Positions 18,839 through 28,613 of a stretch of DNA of 64,000 bases are shown here, piece after piece (positions within the stretch are counted from its first letter, which is position 1; each line of letters opens with the position of its first letter). Source of the stretch: Candidatus Rifleibacterium amylolyticum (GTDB lineage: Bacteria > Muiribacteriota > Ozemobacteria > Ozemobacterales > Ozemobacteraceae); the NCBI GenBank assembly GCA_009917695.1, contig JAACJG010000017.1, positions 90,087 through 154,086 of the forward strand. The letters are read 5' to 3'. Position numbers and translations under genes: made by a program. Under the pieces are notes generated by a model. It made no database searches. It saw only the letters and a list, made by a program, of their open reading frames with translations, and had not been told where the DNA came from.

Positions 18839-21196
18839 ATGGAAGAAGCCTTTAAAATTACGCGCAGAGGATTTGCCGCGATAGTCATCAGCATACTGGT
18901 TTCAGCGGTGCTGTTTAAATTCAGATTTCCCGACATGATGCTGTTCAACGACTTTATCGAGCGTTTACTGACCGACAAACTAATGGTTCGCGTGATGGTA
19001 TACGCAGTGCCGGTAATGCTGGCAGTCATGGTTTTTTTCATGCCATTTTCGGTATTTTTTCTCTACTGGTGCTCTACAGTCTATGCCGGCTACTACCTGC
19101 TGTCGGCGCCGGTTGAAGCGGTTGTATTACTGGTGTTGTTCGCCGTGCCGACACTGATGAACAGGTTTCAGGTCGTCAAATTTCCTGAAACCCAGACAAT
19201 GCTTCCGGTAATCGGCGTATTGTACGTGCTGGTGGTAGTGCTTTCGATCATTTTTGGCAGTTTTGGCATCGAGAACCTGGCGGTAAAGATTCTGTTGCTG
19301 ATGCCGGCGCTGCACATACTTGCCATGCCGCCCGGAGACGATTCTCAGAGCCGCTTTCAGAGCGAAGCCGGACAGGTTACCAGCGGTTTGAGCTCTACTC
19401 AGAAAGCCCGCATGAAAAGTGCGATCAGAACGAACTGGTGGGAACTGCTAAGACCACACGTTGAATCAACGGCTCTCAATATCGCCGCTTTTTACGACAG
19501 GTTCAGCGCGATCAAAACCACATTCAGCCGGGAGACCCCGCACACGCATACGCGCGCACAGGACAACGCCCGCAATATGAATCTCGCCGCCCTCAAGAAG
19601 CGTGACCGCGATTTCAGCGAAAAGGCTTTTATCGAGCGCGTTGACGCAGTTTTTACGAATATTCAGGATGCCATTTACAGCCAGCAGATCGAAAAGATTC
19701 AGGCATTCGTTTCAGATGCGCTGTATGAGCAATTTCGCAGCCGCATCGAAGAGCAAAAAACGGCAGGAATACGTTATCAATACAGCGATCTGACACATGA
19801 GCCCTCGTCGATCGATCATGTCTACTGCGACGGCAGCTTCGATGAAATACAGGTTCTCATCAAGGCTTCGCTCAAAGAATCGCTGATCGACAGCAAAACC
19901 GGCAAGGCGATCGGTGCCGGCAAAACCCGCAATTTTTACGAGTACTGGTCGTTCATTCGCCGGCCATCAGGAAAAACACTGAAGAAGCCCGGCCTGCTGG
20001 AAGGCAGCTGCCCGAACTGCGGTGCGCCGATTCAGATCGGGCAGGCCACCGTCTGCGGCGTCTGTAACTCATTTATACGTTCAGGCTATTATGACTGGGT
20101 TCTCGCCAAGATCACCCAGGGCTGCGAATGGTCTTATTCTGATCCGACGCTGGTTCCGCTGTGGCGGCAACTCAAAACGGCCGACCCGGAATTCACCATT
20201 CATCAGATCGAAGACCTTGCCGGCGTCATCTTCTGGAACCTGCGAATTGTCGAAATTACACGCCAGGTCGAACCTATTTTCAGGTTTGCCAACAGCGAAT
20301 TTGCAACATATCTGACCGAGGCCCTCAAAACTTCCGCCAGCACCGACCGCCACTGGTGGGAAAACATCGCACTCGCGACAGTCAGCCTGAAAGGCATTGT
20401 AATCGGCGATGGGCGCATCAGGCTCTATGTTCTCGTGGTCTGGAGCGGAATTCCCATTACGGCCAAGGCCGACGGCAGTATTGTCGAGCGCATCAGATAT
20501 AATAAACCGATGCGCGACGTCATGGTTCTGAGCCGTGACAGCAAATGTAGAACCAATCAGAACAACACTCTGAGCAGCGCGCATTGTCACAGCTGCGGTG
20601 GCGCACTCAGCTCGAGCTTTGCCACCCAGTGCGCGTACTGCTCTTCCACCCTCAATGACGGCAGCGAGTGGCAGATCGAAAAGCTGCTGAAAGAGGACAG
20701 TCCAGAGTTTGCCGATATTCTCGAGCGTAAGTCGGCAATCGTATCAGAGCGCTTTGCCGAGAACATGGCAGTCGAAGCCGCGAAAATAGCGGAACAGGTA
20801 AAGATCGAAGAAACCAGATCGGGGCGTGACATCATAACCGTCATGGCGCAGGTGCTGCTGGCTGACGGAGTTATCGACGACGCCGAAATGAAGTTCGTCA
20901 GAGAAATGGCGAAGAAATACCACATGCCGCCAGAAGATCTCGAAGGCGTTCTCGAGGCGGTCAAGGCCCGCGAAATTCACTTTTTAAAGCCAAAAGTCGC
21001 CAAAGAGGCACTCGATATTCTCAAGGGCGCGGTAAGCATGGCATTTGCCGACGGCGTGCTGGCGCCCGAAGAAGAGGCCGCGCTCGAAAGCGTCGCCAAA
21101 AAACTCGGCTATTCAGCAATAGATGTTAAACGCCTGGTCAAAGCCGAAGAGAAACTGCGCCGCCAGACCCGCCGGGCCCCGCTGAAGATAACATAA
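18839..21196 (+). CDS. Membrane protein with Tim44-like domains, two zinc ribbons and TerB-like repeats
   Basis: From ATG 18839 (AGGAG eight bases upstream) the protein has 785 residues. Residues ~10-160 contain about five membrane segments. Two Tim44-like regions follow (near FYDRFSAIKTTFS...YDLTHEPSS and TRQVEPIFRFANSEFATYL). Each is linked to a CxxC..CxxC zinc ribbon: CPNCG...CGVC near 395 and CHSCGG...CAYCS near 580. The last 130 residues hold two TerB-like helical repeats, each with an acidic DGVIDDAE/DGVLAPEEE loop that could bind metal. Tim44-like domains bind membranes or protein cargo; TerB domains occur in envelope stress systems. TerB-like helices also occur in the MoxR protein of the nearby operon (24582-25949), so the two may act together. 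Confidence 0.75.
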   Translation: MEEAFKITRRGFAAIVISILVSAVLFKFRFPDMMLFNDFIERLLTDKLMVRVMVYAVPVMLAVMVFFMPFSVFFLYWCSTVYAGYYLLSAPVEAVVLLVLFAVPTLMNRFQVVKFPETQTMLPVIGVLYVLVVVLSIIFGSFGIENLAVKILLLMPALHILAMPPGDDSQSRFQSEAGQVTSGLSSTQKARMKSAIRTNWWELLRPHVESTALNIAAFYDRFSAIKTTFSRETPHTHTRAQDNARNMNLAALKKRDRDFSEKAFIERVDAVFTNIQDAIYSQQIEKIQAFVSDALYEQFRSRIEEQKTAGIRYQYSDLTHEPSSIDHVYCDGSFDEIQVLIKASLKESLIDSKTGKAIGAGKTRNFYEYWSFIRRPSGKTLKKPGLLEGSCPNCGAPIQIGQATVCGVCNSFIRSGYYDWVLAKITQGCEWSYSDPTLVPLWRQLKTADPEFTIHQIEDLAGVIFWNLRIVEITRQVEPIFRFANSEFATYLTEALKTSASTDRHWWENIALATVSLKGIVIGDGRIRLYVLVVWSGIPITAKADGSIVERIRYNKPMRDVMVLSRDSKCRTNQNNTLSSAHCHSCGGALSSSFATQCAYCSSTLNDGSEWQIEKLLKEDSPEFADILERKSAIVSERFAENMAVEAAKIAEQVKIEETRSGRDIITVMAQVLLADGVIDDAEMKFVREMAKKYHMPPEDLEGVLEAVKAREIHFLKPKVAKEALDILKGAVSMAFADGVLAPEEEAALESVAKKLGYSAIDVKRLVKAEEKLRRQTRRAPLKIT

Positions 21197-21385
21197 TATG
21201 ACCCGAATGCCACTAAGTTAACAAAAAGTCCAGTAAAGATTCAGTCTTAGGTGGGATTGCCTATCTTGCATAGATTTGCAGCAACAAAATATGACTGCTT
21301 ACCCGTGCTCAGCAAAGCGGTGCTCGTAATCGAAAAATCAACAGCGCAAATCGATTACGATTACGACAACGATTAAGAGCAGATA

Positions 21386-23245
21386 TCAGCCAAGGCGGGT
21401 GAGGACGTGTTGCAGGAACTGCAGGAACTTTTTCGTGTCGTCGACGCCAGCTTTGTGCCCTCCGTATAGTTCAGCTTCGAAACAGCGGGCGGCGGCCTGG
21501 CCGTCGGCGGGTCTGAAATTGAGTTCGAGGCAGATGCGGTCGAAGTATTCGCCGGGCGTCTCGTGCTCGCTGCGCGGCAGCACGCCGCGGTCGGCCATGA
21601 TCTCGGTAAAACTGTTGAACAACCTGATAACGTCTGAACCGGCCAGCACAAAATCACTCATTGTCAGCATTTTTTCGATATTCTGCCGGAATTCTTCCTG
21701 ATTCTGCTGTTCTGTTTTTTCTTCGGCGGCGGCGCCGAAAAAGATTTTCTGCAGCCATTTCAGCAGTTGTTCAAACTTCTTTACTGCAAGCCAGCAGAAT
21801 GCAATGATGCAGAATAATGCCAGAACCGTTTTCACAGCAGCCTTTATCAGATAACCGTATTCGGCAGTCTGCTTTTTAAAAAGCTTTTCAGCCTCTTCGC
21901 GCTGATGTTTTTCGACACGCGCCCTGTCTTTGACTACTGTTCCCGGGGTTTGCGCCTGGTCAAAGTTACCCGATGACACTTTAGTCTGTGTCATACGCGG
22001 CGGTTCATCTGATGCAAACGACTCATGCGTATCATCGGTATTGTCTGACCCGTTATTTTGAGAAGAATAACGCTGCGCGTTTTCCTGTTTCAGACGTTCT
22101 TTAATGGCATCGAGACTGGCTTTCTGAGGCAGCGGCACACCTGGAGTGATTGCCGGCTCTGCTTCGCCACGCTGCGGTTGCACATCGACAATTTTCCAGC
22201 CGCCGGTGGTAAGGATTTCGGCCCATGCATGCGCCATGCCGGAGGTTACGAAAAAACGGTTGTCGCGCTTTTTATCGGTGACGTAACCGCCGGCGACGCG
22301 GGCCGGAATACCACGCATACGGCAGAGCAGAACCAGCGACGAGGCAAAATGCTGGCAATGACCGGTCATCGAGTTGAGCAGAAAATGCCTGACCGGGTGT
22401 TCGCCTCTGTTCATCACATAATCAGCCTTATATTCGCCATGCGACCCGAGAAAATCAGCTATTGCAAGCACTGTTGGTGCGCCTGGCTGCGCATCCTGTG
22501 CTACCCGACCCGAAATTTCAAGCAGTTCTGCTCCCATCAGCGGACTGGTCGAAAGATATGGGCTGTCGGCTGAAGCCTCAGCGATAACATCAGATGGAGC
22601 AAGAGTCAGTTGAGGCAGATATTCGATTTCGAACTCATCACCAACCGCTATGGTTTTTTCAAGTGCTATACTGCCATCTCGCATTGCGCAGAATTTAAGA
22701 GGCCCGGCAAGATTTTTAAGAACCGGCACATGTAGAAGCCTTTCCTCGTAGTTGCAGAAAAAGTTAATATCAGCGGTCTGTGACTGTTGCAAAGACGAAG
22801 TTTCAGTAAAAGCGAATTCCGGCCAGTTCTTATCTGGCACCCGGCCGAACCAGCTTTCCATACCGGTGTCGGTAAAGCGTTCAAAGGTGGCAGAGCGCAG
22901 GTAAACAAGGCCGGGCGACGACCCCGAACGAGGTTCGAAAGTACAGACCAGTTCTTTGATCAGTTCATCTTCAGAAGTTATTGGTGTTCGCTGCTGCGGC
23001 GAAAATTGCATACCGGCGAGGCCTTTTACCGGTATTCGCCGACTGGCGGCAGCGCCCTGCCCGGCTCCGGGAGACCTGCTATAATATCGCGTCAAGTCAG
23101 GGTCATCCATAAAAAGCAACAGAACCAGGTAAATCGGCAGGCTGATCAGCAGAGCTGCCAGCAGCAGCACCTTATCGGTCACTCCCGGCTTATCGTCGAT
23201 ATTTATGCCTTCTACTACATGATCCTGTTGGTAATCTTCATTCAT
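21386..23245 (-). CDS. Membrane-bound transglutaminase-like protein (TgpA-like) with DUF4129-type tail
   Basis: The protein has a membrane segment near residues 25-50 and an extracytoplasmic transglutaminase core with the Cys-His-Asp triad: GHCQHFASSLVLLCRMRGIPAR, then AHAWAEI and WKIVDVQP. It has a second membrane segment near 475-500 and a cytoplasmic C-terminal part ending in a DUF4129-like helix pair (TEIMADRGVLPRSEHETPGEYF). This is the arrangement of TgpA-type proteins encoded with MoxR and DUF58 genes. I chose ATG 23245, which overlaps the DUF58 stop by eight bases; GTG 23254 is also in frame. It is the last gene of the operon. Confidence 0.85.
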   Translation of the reverse strand: MNEDYQQDHVVEGINIDDKPGVTDKVLLLAALLISLPIYLVLLLFMDDPDLTRYYSRSPGAGQGAAASRRIPVKGLAGMQFSPQQRTPITSEDELIKELVCTFEPRSGSSPGLVYLRSATFERFTDTGMESWFGRVPDKNWPEFAFTETSSLQQSQTADINFFCNYEERLLHVPVLKNLAGPLKFCAMRDGSIALEKTIAVGDEFEIEYLPQLTLAPSDVIAEASADSPYLSTSPLMGAELLEISGRVAQDAQPGAPTVLAIADFLGSHGEYKADYVMNRGEHPVRHFLLNSMTGHCQHFASSLVLLCRMRGIPARVAGGYVTDKKRDNRFFVTSGMAHAWAEILTTGGWKIVDVQPQRGEAEPAITPGVPLPQKASLDAIKERLKQENAQRYSSQNNGSDNTDDTHESFASDEPPRMTQTKVSSGNFDQAQTPGTVVKDRARVEKHQREEAEKLFKKQTAEYGYLIKAAVKTVLALFCIIAFCWLAVKKFEQLLKWLQKIFFGAAAEEKTEQQNQEEFRQNIEKMLTMSDFVLAGSDVIRLFNSFTEIMADRGVLPRSEHETPGEYFDRICLELNFRPADGQAAARCFEAELYGGHKAGVDDTKKFLQFLQHVLTRLG

Positions 23246-24572
23246 GCCTGTCACGTGCCTGTACTGTTTCGCTGCGCGATGGCAGCAACAGGAACTCGAG
23301 ATTCATTTCGCTCAGTCGCTGTTTAAACTCGTCTTTGCTGACGGTAATGCCAGTGTCTTCAGAAAACCTTGCCTGATCGGTATCATCAATAGCCCACAGC
23401 GATACTCTGGCACCGCGGGCCTGCAGGGTCAGCAGACCGCCAAGAAGTTCATCTACCGGCAGATGAATCGTCTGGCTCAAAAAAATCACGATGGTGCCGG
23501 GGCCGGCTTTGTTGAGGGCAAGACTGAGCAACTGCTGAAGACCGCCATCTTCGGCAGGTTTAAGGTCGGCAAGTAACTCGGTCATGAAGCCATAAACCGG
23601 GGTAGAGCCGCCCAGTCTGATATGTTGCGCGACATCATCGATGCACAGACCCAGAGCGGCCGGCAGGCCACGCTGGCAGGTTTCCCCGATAATCGCGGCA
23701 GCGATGCGCAGAAGACGTTTCATGGTGTTGCCGAACCCAAACCCGCGCAGTTGCCGGCGATCGGTGTGAACCAGCACGAGCACGTCGGGGCGGGTGTCGC
23801 GCTCAAATTGCTTGATGACCGGGCGGCCGGTCTGAGCTGTTTTAAGCCAGCTCATCGCTCTGATATCATCTCCGGCGACGTATTCTTTGATGCCGTAAAA
23901 GTCCATGCCATGGCCGGCAAGGCTCGACCGGCTGTCGCCGATTGGCGTCAGCGCGTTGGCCTTGACCAGGTCGAGATCTTCGGGAACTGGTGGATTGAGC
24001 CAGACTTTGAGCGGGGTTTTGAGCTGAAAGACCCTTTTTTCTTCAAAAAAGTTGAAGGGGTCGCGCACGGTCAGAACGGCCGGGCCGATGTTGAAATTAC
24101 CGTAGCCGCGGTTCAGGCGATGGCGATAAGTGATTATGGCACTGCCGTTGCCGGCGAAGTCTTCAGCCTTAAGCAGAATTTCCGGGCTGCTGAGCACATC
24201 GACAGCGGGAAAGTCATCCTGCAGAAAGGCATGTGGAAAGGGCAAAAGATTGTTGTAGTGAACAAGCAGATCGACTTTGATGTCTTCGTTCTCCAGGCAG
24301 ATAGACGGCATTTCGCGGTTGACCAGCCGGAAACCGCGAACGGCGGCTTTAACATAAAGGCGCGACAGCAGGATAACCACCAGAGGGAAAATCACGAGAA
24401 TCAGCGCTTTAAAATTGAAGCCAGAACTGGTGTTGCCGGGCATGAAAGCGAGCAACCCGGCGACCATCATCAGCAGCAGCAGATTGCGAACCCGGTTGGT
24501 GGGATCGCTTAACAATCTCAAAACGCCGCTGAAACCACCGGCCAGTGTATGGTGAACTCCCCACATCTGCAT
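23238..24572 (-). CDS. DUF58 family membrane-anchored protein
   Basis: The 444-residue protein has two membrane segments near residues 30-75 and then a beta-rich region. It ends with the DUF58 signature DFYGIKEYVAGDDIRAMSWLKTA and a vWA-like fold (DVLVLVHTD in place of a full MIDAS motif). DUF58 proteins are standard partners of MoxR ATPases and transglutaminase-like proteins and are thought to assemble a membrane complex. It starts 9 bp after the MoxR gene ends and overlaps the transglutaminase gene, so the three are co-translated. Confidence 0.88.
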   Translation of the reverse strand: MQMWGVHHTLAGGFSGVLRLLSDPTNRVRNLLLLMMVAGLLAFMPGNTSSGFNFKALILVIFPLVVILLSRLYVKAAVRGFRLVNREMPSICLENEDIKVDLLVHYNNLLPFPHAFLQDDFPAVDVLSSPEILLKAEDFAGNGSAIITYRHRLNRGYGNFNIGPAVLTVRDPFNFFEEKRVFQLKTPLKVWLNPPVPEDLDLVKANALTPIGDSRSSLAGHGMDFYGIKEYVAGDDIRAMSWLKTAQTGRPVIKQFERDTRPDVLVLVHTDRRQLRGFGFGNTMKRLLRIAAAIIGETCQRGLPAALGLCIDDVAQHIRLGGSTPVYGFMTELLADLKPAEDGGLQQLLSLALNKAGPGTIVIFLSQTIHLPVDELLGGLLTLQARGARVSLWAIDDTDQARFSEDTGITVSKDEFKQRLSEMNLEFLLLPSRSETVQARDRHE

Positions 24573-24581
24573 TCTTAGCCT

Positions 24582-25949
24582 TTACCTGCCGCTGTCTTTA
24601 ACAACCGGAACCGGCACGCTTTTACTCACAGCAGAAACGATATCGTTGGCAGTGACTCGCTTGACCAGAGCATGCGGCTGCAGCACCAGGCGATGTGCAA
24701 AAACCGGGCCGACCAGCATTTTGATATCGTCAGGAATCACGTAATTTCTGCCACAGACACAGGCCCAGGCTCTTACCGCTCCCATCAATGCAATCGAGGC
24801 GCGCGGGCTTGGCCCGAGAACAAGTTCTGGGTGCTGACGCAATGCTTCGGCCAGCGCGAGAATGTAGTCGAGCAGTTCCTGCGATATGGCAACCTTTTCG
24901 CGAATGTACTGTTGAATCGATCTGAATTCGCGCCGACTGACAATGGGACGCAGAGCGGCCAGCGGGTTGCCGCTGCGGCGGGCGGTCAGCATGTCGCGCT
25001 CGTGGCTGCGATCTGGGTAGCCCATGCTGAGCTTGAGCAGAAAACGGTCGAGCTGAGCTTCCGGCAGCGGATAGGTGCCGTGCTGTTCGACCGGGTTCTG
25101 GGTGGCGAGCACGAAGAACACGTTGGGTATGGCGAAAGCAGCGCCATCGATCGAAACCTGGCGCTCTTCCATGACTTCGAGCAGGCTTGACTGCGTTCGC
25201 GGCGTAGCACGATTGATTTCATCTGCCAGAAAAATATTGGTAAATACCGGCCCACGCTTGAAAGAGAATGAAGAATCGGCAGGGTTATAGATCATTGTGC
25301 CGGTAACATCCATTGGCAGCAGATCTGGCGTAAACTGCACGCGTTTAAAATTGCAGTCGATGGTTGCAGCCAGCGCCCGCGCCAGCATGGTTTTGCCGGT
25401 GCCGGGCACGTCTTCGAGAAGAGCATGTGAGTTGGCGAGAGCCGCAGTGAGAACCTGTTTGATCACTTCGGTTTTGCCAACTATGACTTTTTCAATGTTG
25501 CCGATGATTTTGGCGATAAGTGGTGCCGGATCAAAGTTTGCGAGATCGCTGATATCGGCATTGTCATCGAGAATTTCGTCTTTGCTGGTATTGCACAGAA
25601 TGGTGATTTCCTGCATACGGCGACGATACCAGTCGTCTTCGATTTTAAGCACTTCTTTGAGCGCGAACAGGTGCTTTTTTTCGAGTTCGCTGAGAACGCC
25701 GTCAGCGCTGGCATAGTCGCAGGCGCTCAAGAACAGAGCTTTGCCGTCGAAGTGTCGCGGGGCATCCTGCGCAGCATCGGCAGCGGCGATAGACTCGTGC
25801 AGCTGCTGTTCAACCTTTGTCTTGCTTATCCCAAGAAGGTCAGCCAGTTTGATAATCTTCTGCTTGTCTGTCTCATCGAGACGCTTGTCGCGCAATGCCT
25901 CGATCAGCAAAAGTTTCATGGTGTCGGCAGCGCTCAGTTCCTTGTTCAT
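24582..25949 (-). CDS. MoxR-family AAA+ ATPase with an N-terminal TerB-like extension
   Basis: The AAA+ core (residues ~140-440) is clear: VIVGKTEVIKQVL, Walker A EDVPGTGKTMLARAL, Walker B FLADEINRATPRTQSSLLEVMEE, sensor ATQNPVEQHGTYPLPEAQLDRF. MoxR ATPases usually have about 320-330 residues. This one has about 120 extra N-terminal residues with two helical TerB-like units (LSAADTMKLLLIEAL..., ADGVLSELEKKHLFALKEVL). GAGGGAG lies upstream of ATG 25949. It is the first gene of the MoxR-DUF58-transglutaminase operon and probably acts as a chaperone that remodels or metal-loads a partner. Confidence 0.9.
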   Translation of the reverse strand: MNKELSAADTMKLLLIEALRDKRLDETDKQKIIKLADLLGISKTKVEQQLHESIAAADAAQDAPRHFDGKALFLSACDYASADGVLSELEKKHLFALKEVLKIEDDWYRRRMQEITILCNTSKDEILDDNADISDLANFDPAPLIAKIIGNIEKVIVGKTEVIKQVLTAALANSHALLEDVPGTGKTMLARALAATIDCNFKRVQFTPDLLPMDVTGTMIYNPADSSFSFKRGPVFTNIFLADEINRATPRTQSSLLEVMEERQVSIDGAAFAIPNVFFVLATQNPVEQHGTYPLPEAQLDRFLLKLSMGYPDRSHERDMLTARRSGNPLAALRPIVSRREFRSIQQYIREKVAISQELLDYILALAEALRQHPELVLGPSPRASIALMGAVRAWACVCGRNYVIPDDIKMLVGPVFAHRLVLQPHALVKRVTANDIVSAVSKSVPVPVVKDSGR

Positions 25950-26014
25950 GGGTTCAGACTCCCTCTGCGGTAATTCATTTTATTGCGGTATTATAAAGCA
26001 AAAACTGCGCAATC

Positions 26015-26779
26015 TCAGCTTTTCTTTCTGAATGCGACTTTCTGGCCGGTGGAAAACATTTTGCCGTTTTCGGCACCCCTGATCAGGCGGGCTGCCCGTT
26101 CGACATCCTTGACCACAAAACCGGAAAGGTCGTGTGCGCCATATTCGAACAGCACCGGCGCCAGTGTTGTCGAAGGCCCGACAATGGTGATTTTCTGAGC
26201 GTTCTTTGACAAGGCCAGATAGCGCGGCAGAGTTTTGTCGATGAAACTCGAACTGCCAATAAATACGAAATCGCTTTCGGGCATCAGATAGTCGGCAGCA
26301 GAAACAGGGTAATCGTCATCCTGTGGCAGTTCACCAGAGATGATCTTCATATCACAGACCGGTGCCAGCAGCGTCATAATATGCGGAAAATGGCCGAGTA
26401 CAGTGACTTTTTTACCGCGCACCTCATTTTGCGACATGATGAATGGGTCATAAATACGGTCTTCGACGTGCATTGAATCACTGATCGGAATGCCGGCTGC
26501 CTTCGCCACGGCGAGATTGTTGTAATAGGCATTGATGGCAGCCAGGCCAAGCGAGGCTTCGTAAAAGTTCCAGGAGCGGATACATTCGGCGACTTCGCGC
26601 AGAGTTGCTCCTTCCATATTTTTTGTAAACATCGGCATACGGTAATCATAAGCCCTGATTTCGGCGATACCAATGCCGCCATTGCTTCTGACATAAGCAA
26701 AACCGCTGCCGCGCACGATTTCTTCGGCTTTCCAGTCTTCTGGAATACCAGCTATAAGGCGGTCATACAGTTCCCACAT
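26015..26779 (-). CDS. DUF364/DUF4213 putative heavy-metal chelation protein
   Basis: The 254-residue protein shows the DUF4213 N-terminal part (IPEDWKAEEIVRGSGFAYVRS...) and the DUF364 C-terminal Rossmann-like part. The latter includes KKVTVLGHFPHIMTLLAPVC, ELPQDDDYPVSAADYLMPESDFVFIGSS and ITIVGPSTTLAPVLFEYGAHDLSGFVV. This family has been proposed to bind or chelate heavy metals, without a known reaction. GGAGAGG precedes ATG 26779, which overlaps the stop of the ABC ATPase gene by one base. It is the last gene of the three-gene set from 28496. Confidence 0.82.
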   Translation of the reverse strand: MWELYDRLIAGIPEDWKAEEIVRGSGFAYVRSNGGIGIAEIRAYDYRMPMFTKNMEGATLREVAECIRSWNFYEASLGLAAINAYYNNLAVAKAAGIPISDSMHVEDRIYDPFIMSQNEVRGKKVTVLGHFPHIMTLLAPVCDMKIISGELPQDDDYPVSAADYLMPESDFVFIGSSSFIDKTLPRYLALSKNAQKITIVGPSTTLAPVLFEYGAHDLSGFVVKDVERAARLIRGAENGKMFSTGQKVAFRKKS

Positions 26780-27807
26780 TATTCCTCTCCTTTTAAGGTA
26801 TTCATGCTGATTTCATCGCCATGTCTGAGCCGTGTGCGCAGACGCAGCAAAGTTGCATCGAGCGTTTCGATGGCATCGAGACAGTTCTTTTCTTCTTCGG
26901 AAGTTTCGATAATGCGACTGATACAGCCATTTTTAATGACCAGGCGCTTATCGGCGCTTAGCGCCAGCAGCGGGTCGTGTGTCGAAATGAAAACTATTTT
27001 TTCTTTCTGCGCGAGCAGTTTGATAGCCTGGCGCCGGTCGATACCGGCATTTTCGATTTCATCGATAAGAACCACCGGAGATGAGCTCATACAGGCAGTG
27101 TCGGCGATCATCAGAGCGCGCGACTGCCCGCCACTAAGCTGAGTTACCTTGGTGTCGAGGGCAAATTTTTCGCCGGCAAGTTCATTTGCACACTCGAAAC
27201 ATCTGGCAATGGCGTGTTCGGCATCTCGCGTCATACGACTGCCGGCGTGCATTTCGAGAAACTCTTTGACGGTGAGATCCATGACAAAATTCATGTTTTG
27301 CGAAAGCTGCGCTACCAGCTTGCCTTCCATATCGAAGCGCTGGCCTTCATCAACTTCACGACCATCGACATGAATGCGCCTACCGGTCGGAGTATCGCCG
27401 TCGGCGAGGCACTCAATATCAGCGAGCAATCGACTTTTGCCAGAACCGGTCGGCCCGACGATACTGATAATTTCGCCGACTGTGGCTGTCCACTGGGTTA
27501 TTTCAGGTTCGCCCGACTTGCCATGACCGCCGATTATGGTCAGCGACCTTATGGCAGCCGCGTCGGCGGCAACACGGCTGAATGCTTCGAGAAAGAGGCT
27601 GAATTCGCGCAGAATCATGCCGCGGTCAAGCCCGAATTCGCTGATTGCCTCCTGATCACTGTGATCTAGAGCCTGCATCAGTGGCAGGTTCCAGTCGAGA
27701 TCTTGCAGGCGCAGGTTCATAAAAAAGTCGCGGCAGATCGGGTGCTCGGCCAGAATCTGGTTGAGAGGCACCGCTATCGCCATTTCAAGATACTTTTCGG
27801 CGCTCAC
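26779..27807 (-). CDS. Stand-alone ABC-type ATPase with a short N-terminal domain
   Basis: The 342-residue protein has no membrane segment and no neighbouring permease. Residues ~1-85 form a helical domain resembling DUF1858-type modules (LNQILAEHPICRDFFMNLRL). The ABC part shows Walker A GPTGSGKS near 118, signature LSGGQSR near 225 and Walker B PVVLIDEIENAG near 246, with an H-loop at STHD. It starts at GTG 27807, overlapping the GTPase stop (GTGA). ABC ATPases of this type drive conformational work on protein or cofactor partners. With the metal-binding neighbours, a role in metallocofactor handling is inferred. Confidence 0.8.
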   Translation of the reverse strand: MSAEKYLEMAIAVPLNQILAEHPICRDFFMNLRLQDLDWNLPLMQALDHSDQEAISEFGLDRGMILREFSLFLEAFSRVAADAAAIRSLTIIGGHGKSGEPEITQWTATVGEIISIVGPTGSGKSRLLADIECLADGDTPTGRRIHVDGREVDEGQRFDMEGKLVAQLSQNMNFVMDLTVKEFLEMHAGSRMTRDAEHAIARCFECANELAGEKFALDTKVTQLSGGQSRALMIADTACMSSSPVVLIDEIENAGIDRRQAIKLLAQKEKIVFISTHDPLLALSADKRLVIKNGCISRIIETSEEEKNCLDAIETLDATLLRLRTRLRHGDEISMNTLKGEE

Positions 27808-28496
27808 CCGGTTTTAAACTCCATTCTTTTCATGGTTCCCATCTGGTATTCAGCGCCAATGCGCATCTCCCCGGTACAATACGAACAGACGGCGGCGGGG
27901 GTGGTGAAACGCAGCTTCATGTCGCGCAGACTGCTTATATCGCGAGCACCCTGCAGATGTCTGGCGAGCAGTGAAGCGCCCTGCCCGGTGATACCATTGA
28001 CAAAAATAATGCGGGCAGCAGTATTAACCTGTCTGATGTTAAAGGCAAACACCTCGCGTTCGGCCTGCGAAACGATGTCGCCCTTGGTTACCACTACGAT
28101 GTCGGCCATCTTGAGCATTGGTCCGATCTTGCGTGGCGTGTTGACGCCAGAGAGGTTATCGATGACGCATACCGCGAGAATACCCTGAACATAAGGAGAA
28201 CAGCGATTACACAGCCCGGCACTTTCGCTGATCAGAGTCTGGAAACCGCTTTTCAGACCCCATTCAACTGCAGCCTCGATATTACTGACAAAAAAATGAT
28301 CGGGGCACAGCTTACCCGAAAAACCGGTCTCGACCCGCACGCCCTTTTCCTCATAGCGCAGGTTGTCGAATGAAGTCAGGCAGTCGAACTTGACGACGCC
28401 GATCTGACTGACATCGATGGCCATAGCTTCGATCAATTTGAGAATAACCGAGGTTTTGCCCGAGGAAGGCGGCCCGGCGAAGGTGATGAGCTTCAT
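27804..28496 (-). CDS. HypB/UreG/CobW-like GTPase, putative metallochaperone
   Basis: The 230-residue G3E-type GTPase starts MKLITFAGPPSSGKTSVILK (P-loop). It has a switch region with GFSGKLCPDHFF, SESAGLCNRC at the place where HypB has its metal-binding Cys, and TKGD as G4. Members load nickel, cobalt or similar metals into enzymes. The CxxC (LCNRCSP) could be the metal site. It is the first gene of a set of three whose stop and start codons overlap, so the proteins are probably made in step. No hydrogenase or urease genes lie in this window, so the client is unknown. Confidence 0.83.
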   Translation of the reverse strand: MKLITFAGPPSSGKTSVILKLIEAMAIDVSQIGVVKFDCLTSFDNLRYEEKGVRVETGFSGKLCPDHFFVSNIEAAVEWGLKSGFQTLISESAGLCNRCSPYVQGILAVCVIDNLSGVNTPRKIGPMLKMADIVVVTKGDIVSQAEREVFAFNIRQVNTAARIIFVNGITGQGASLLARHLQGARDISSLRDMKLRFTTPAAVCSYCTGEMRIGAEYQMGTMKRMEFKTG

Positions 28497-28613
28497 GAGA
28501 ATTCCTGCCCGCGACTGTTTTGCTGCTGAAACAGTATCAGTTATGCGCTACGCCTGTCAACGCAGGTAAAAATTATGCTTGGCTTATCCTGCAACTGGTG
28601 ACACAATCTATTT

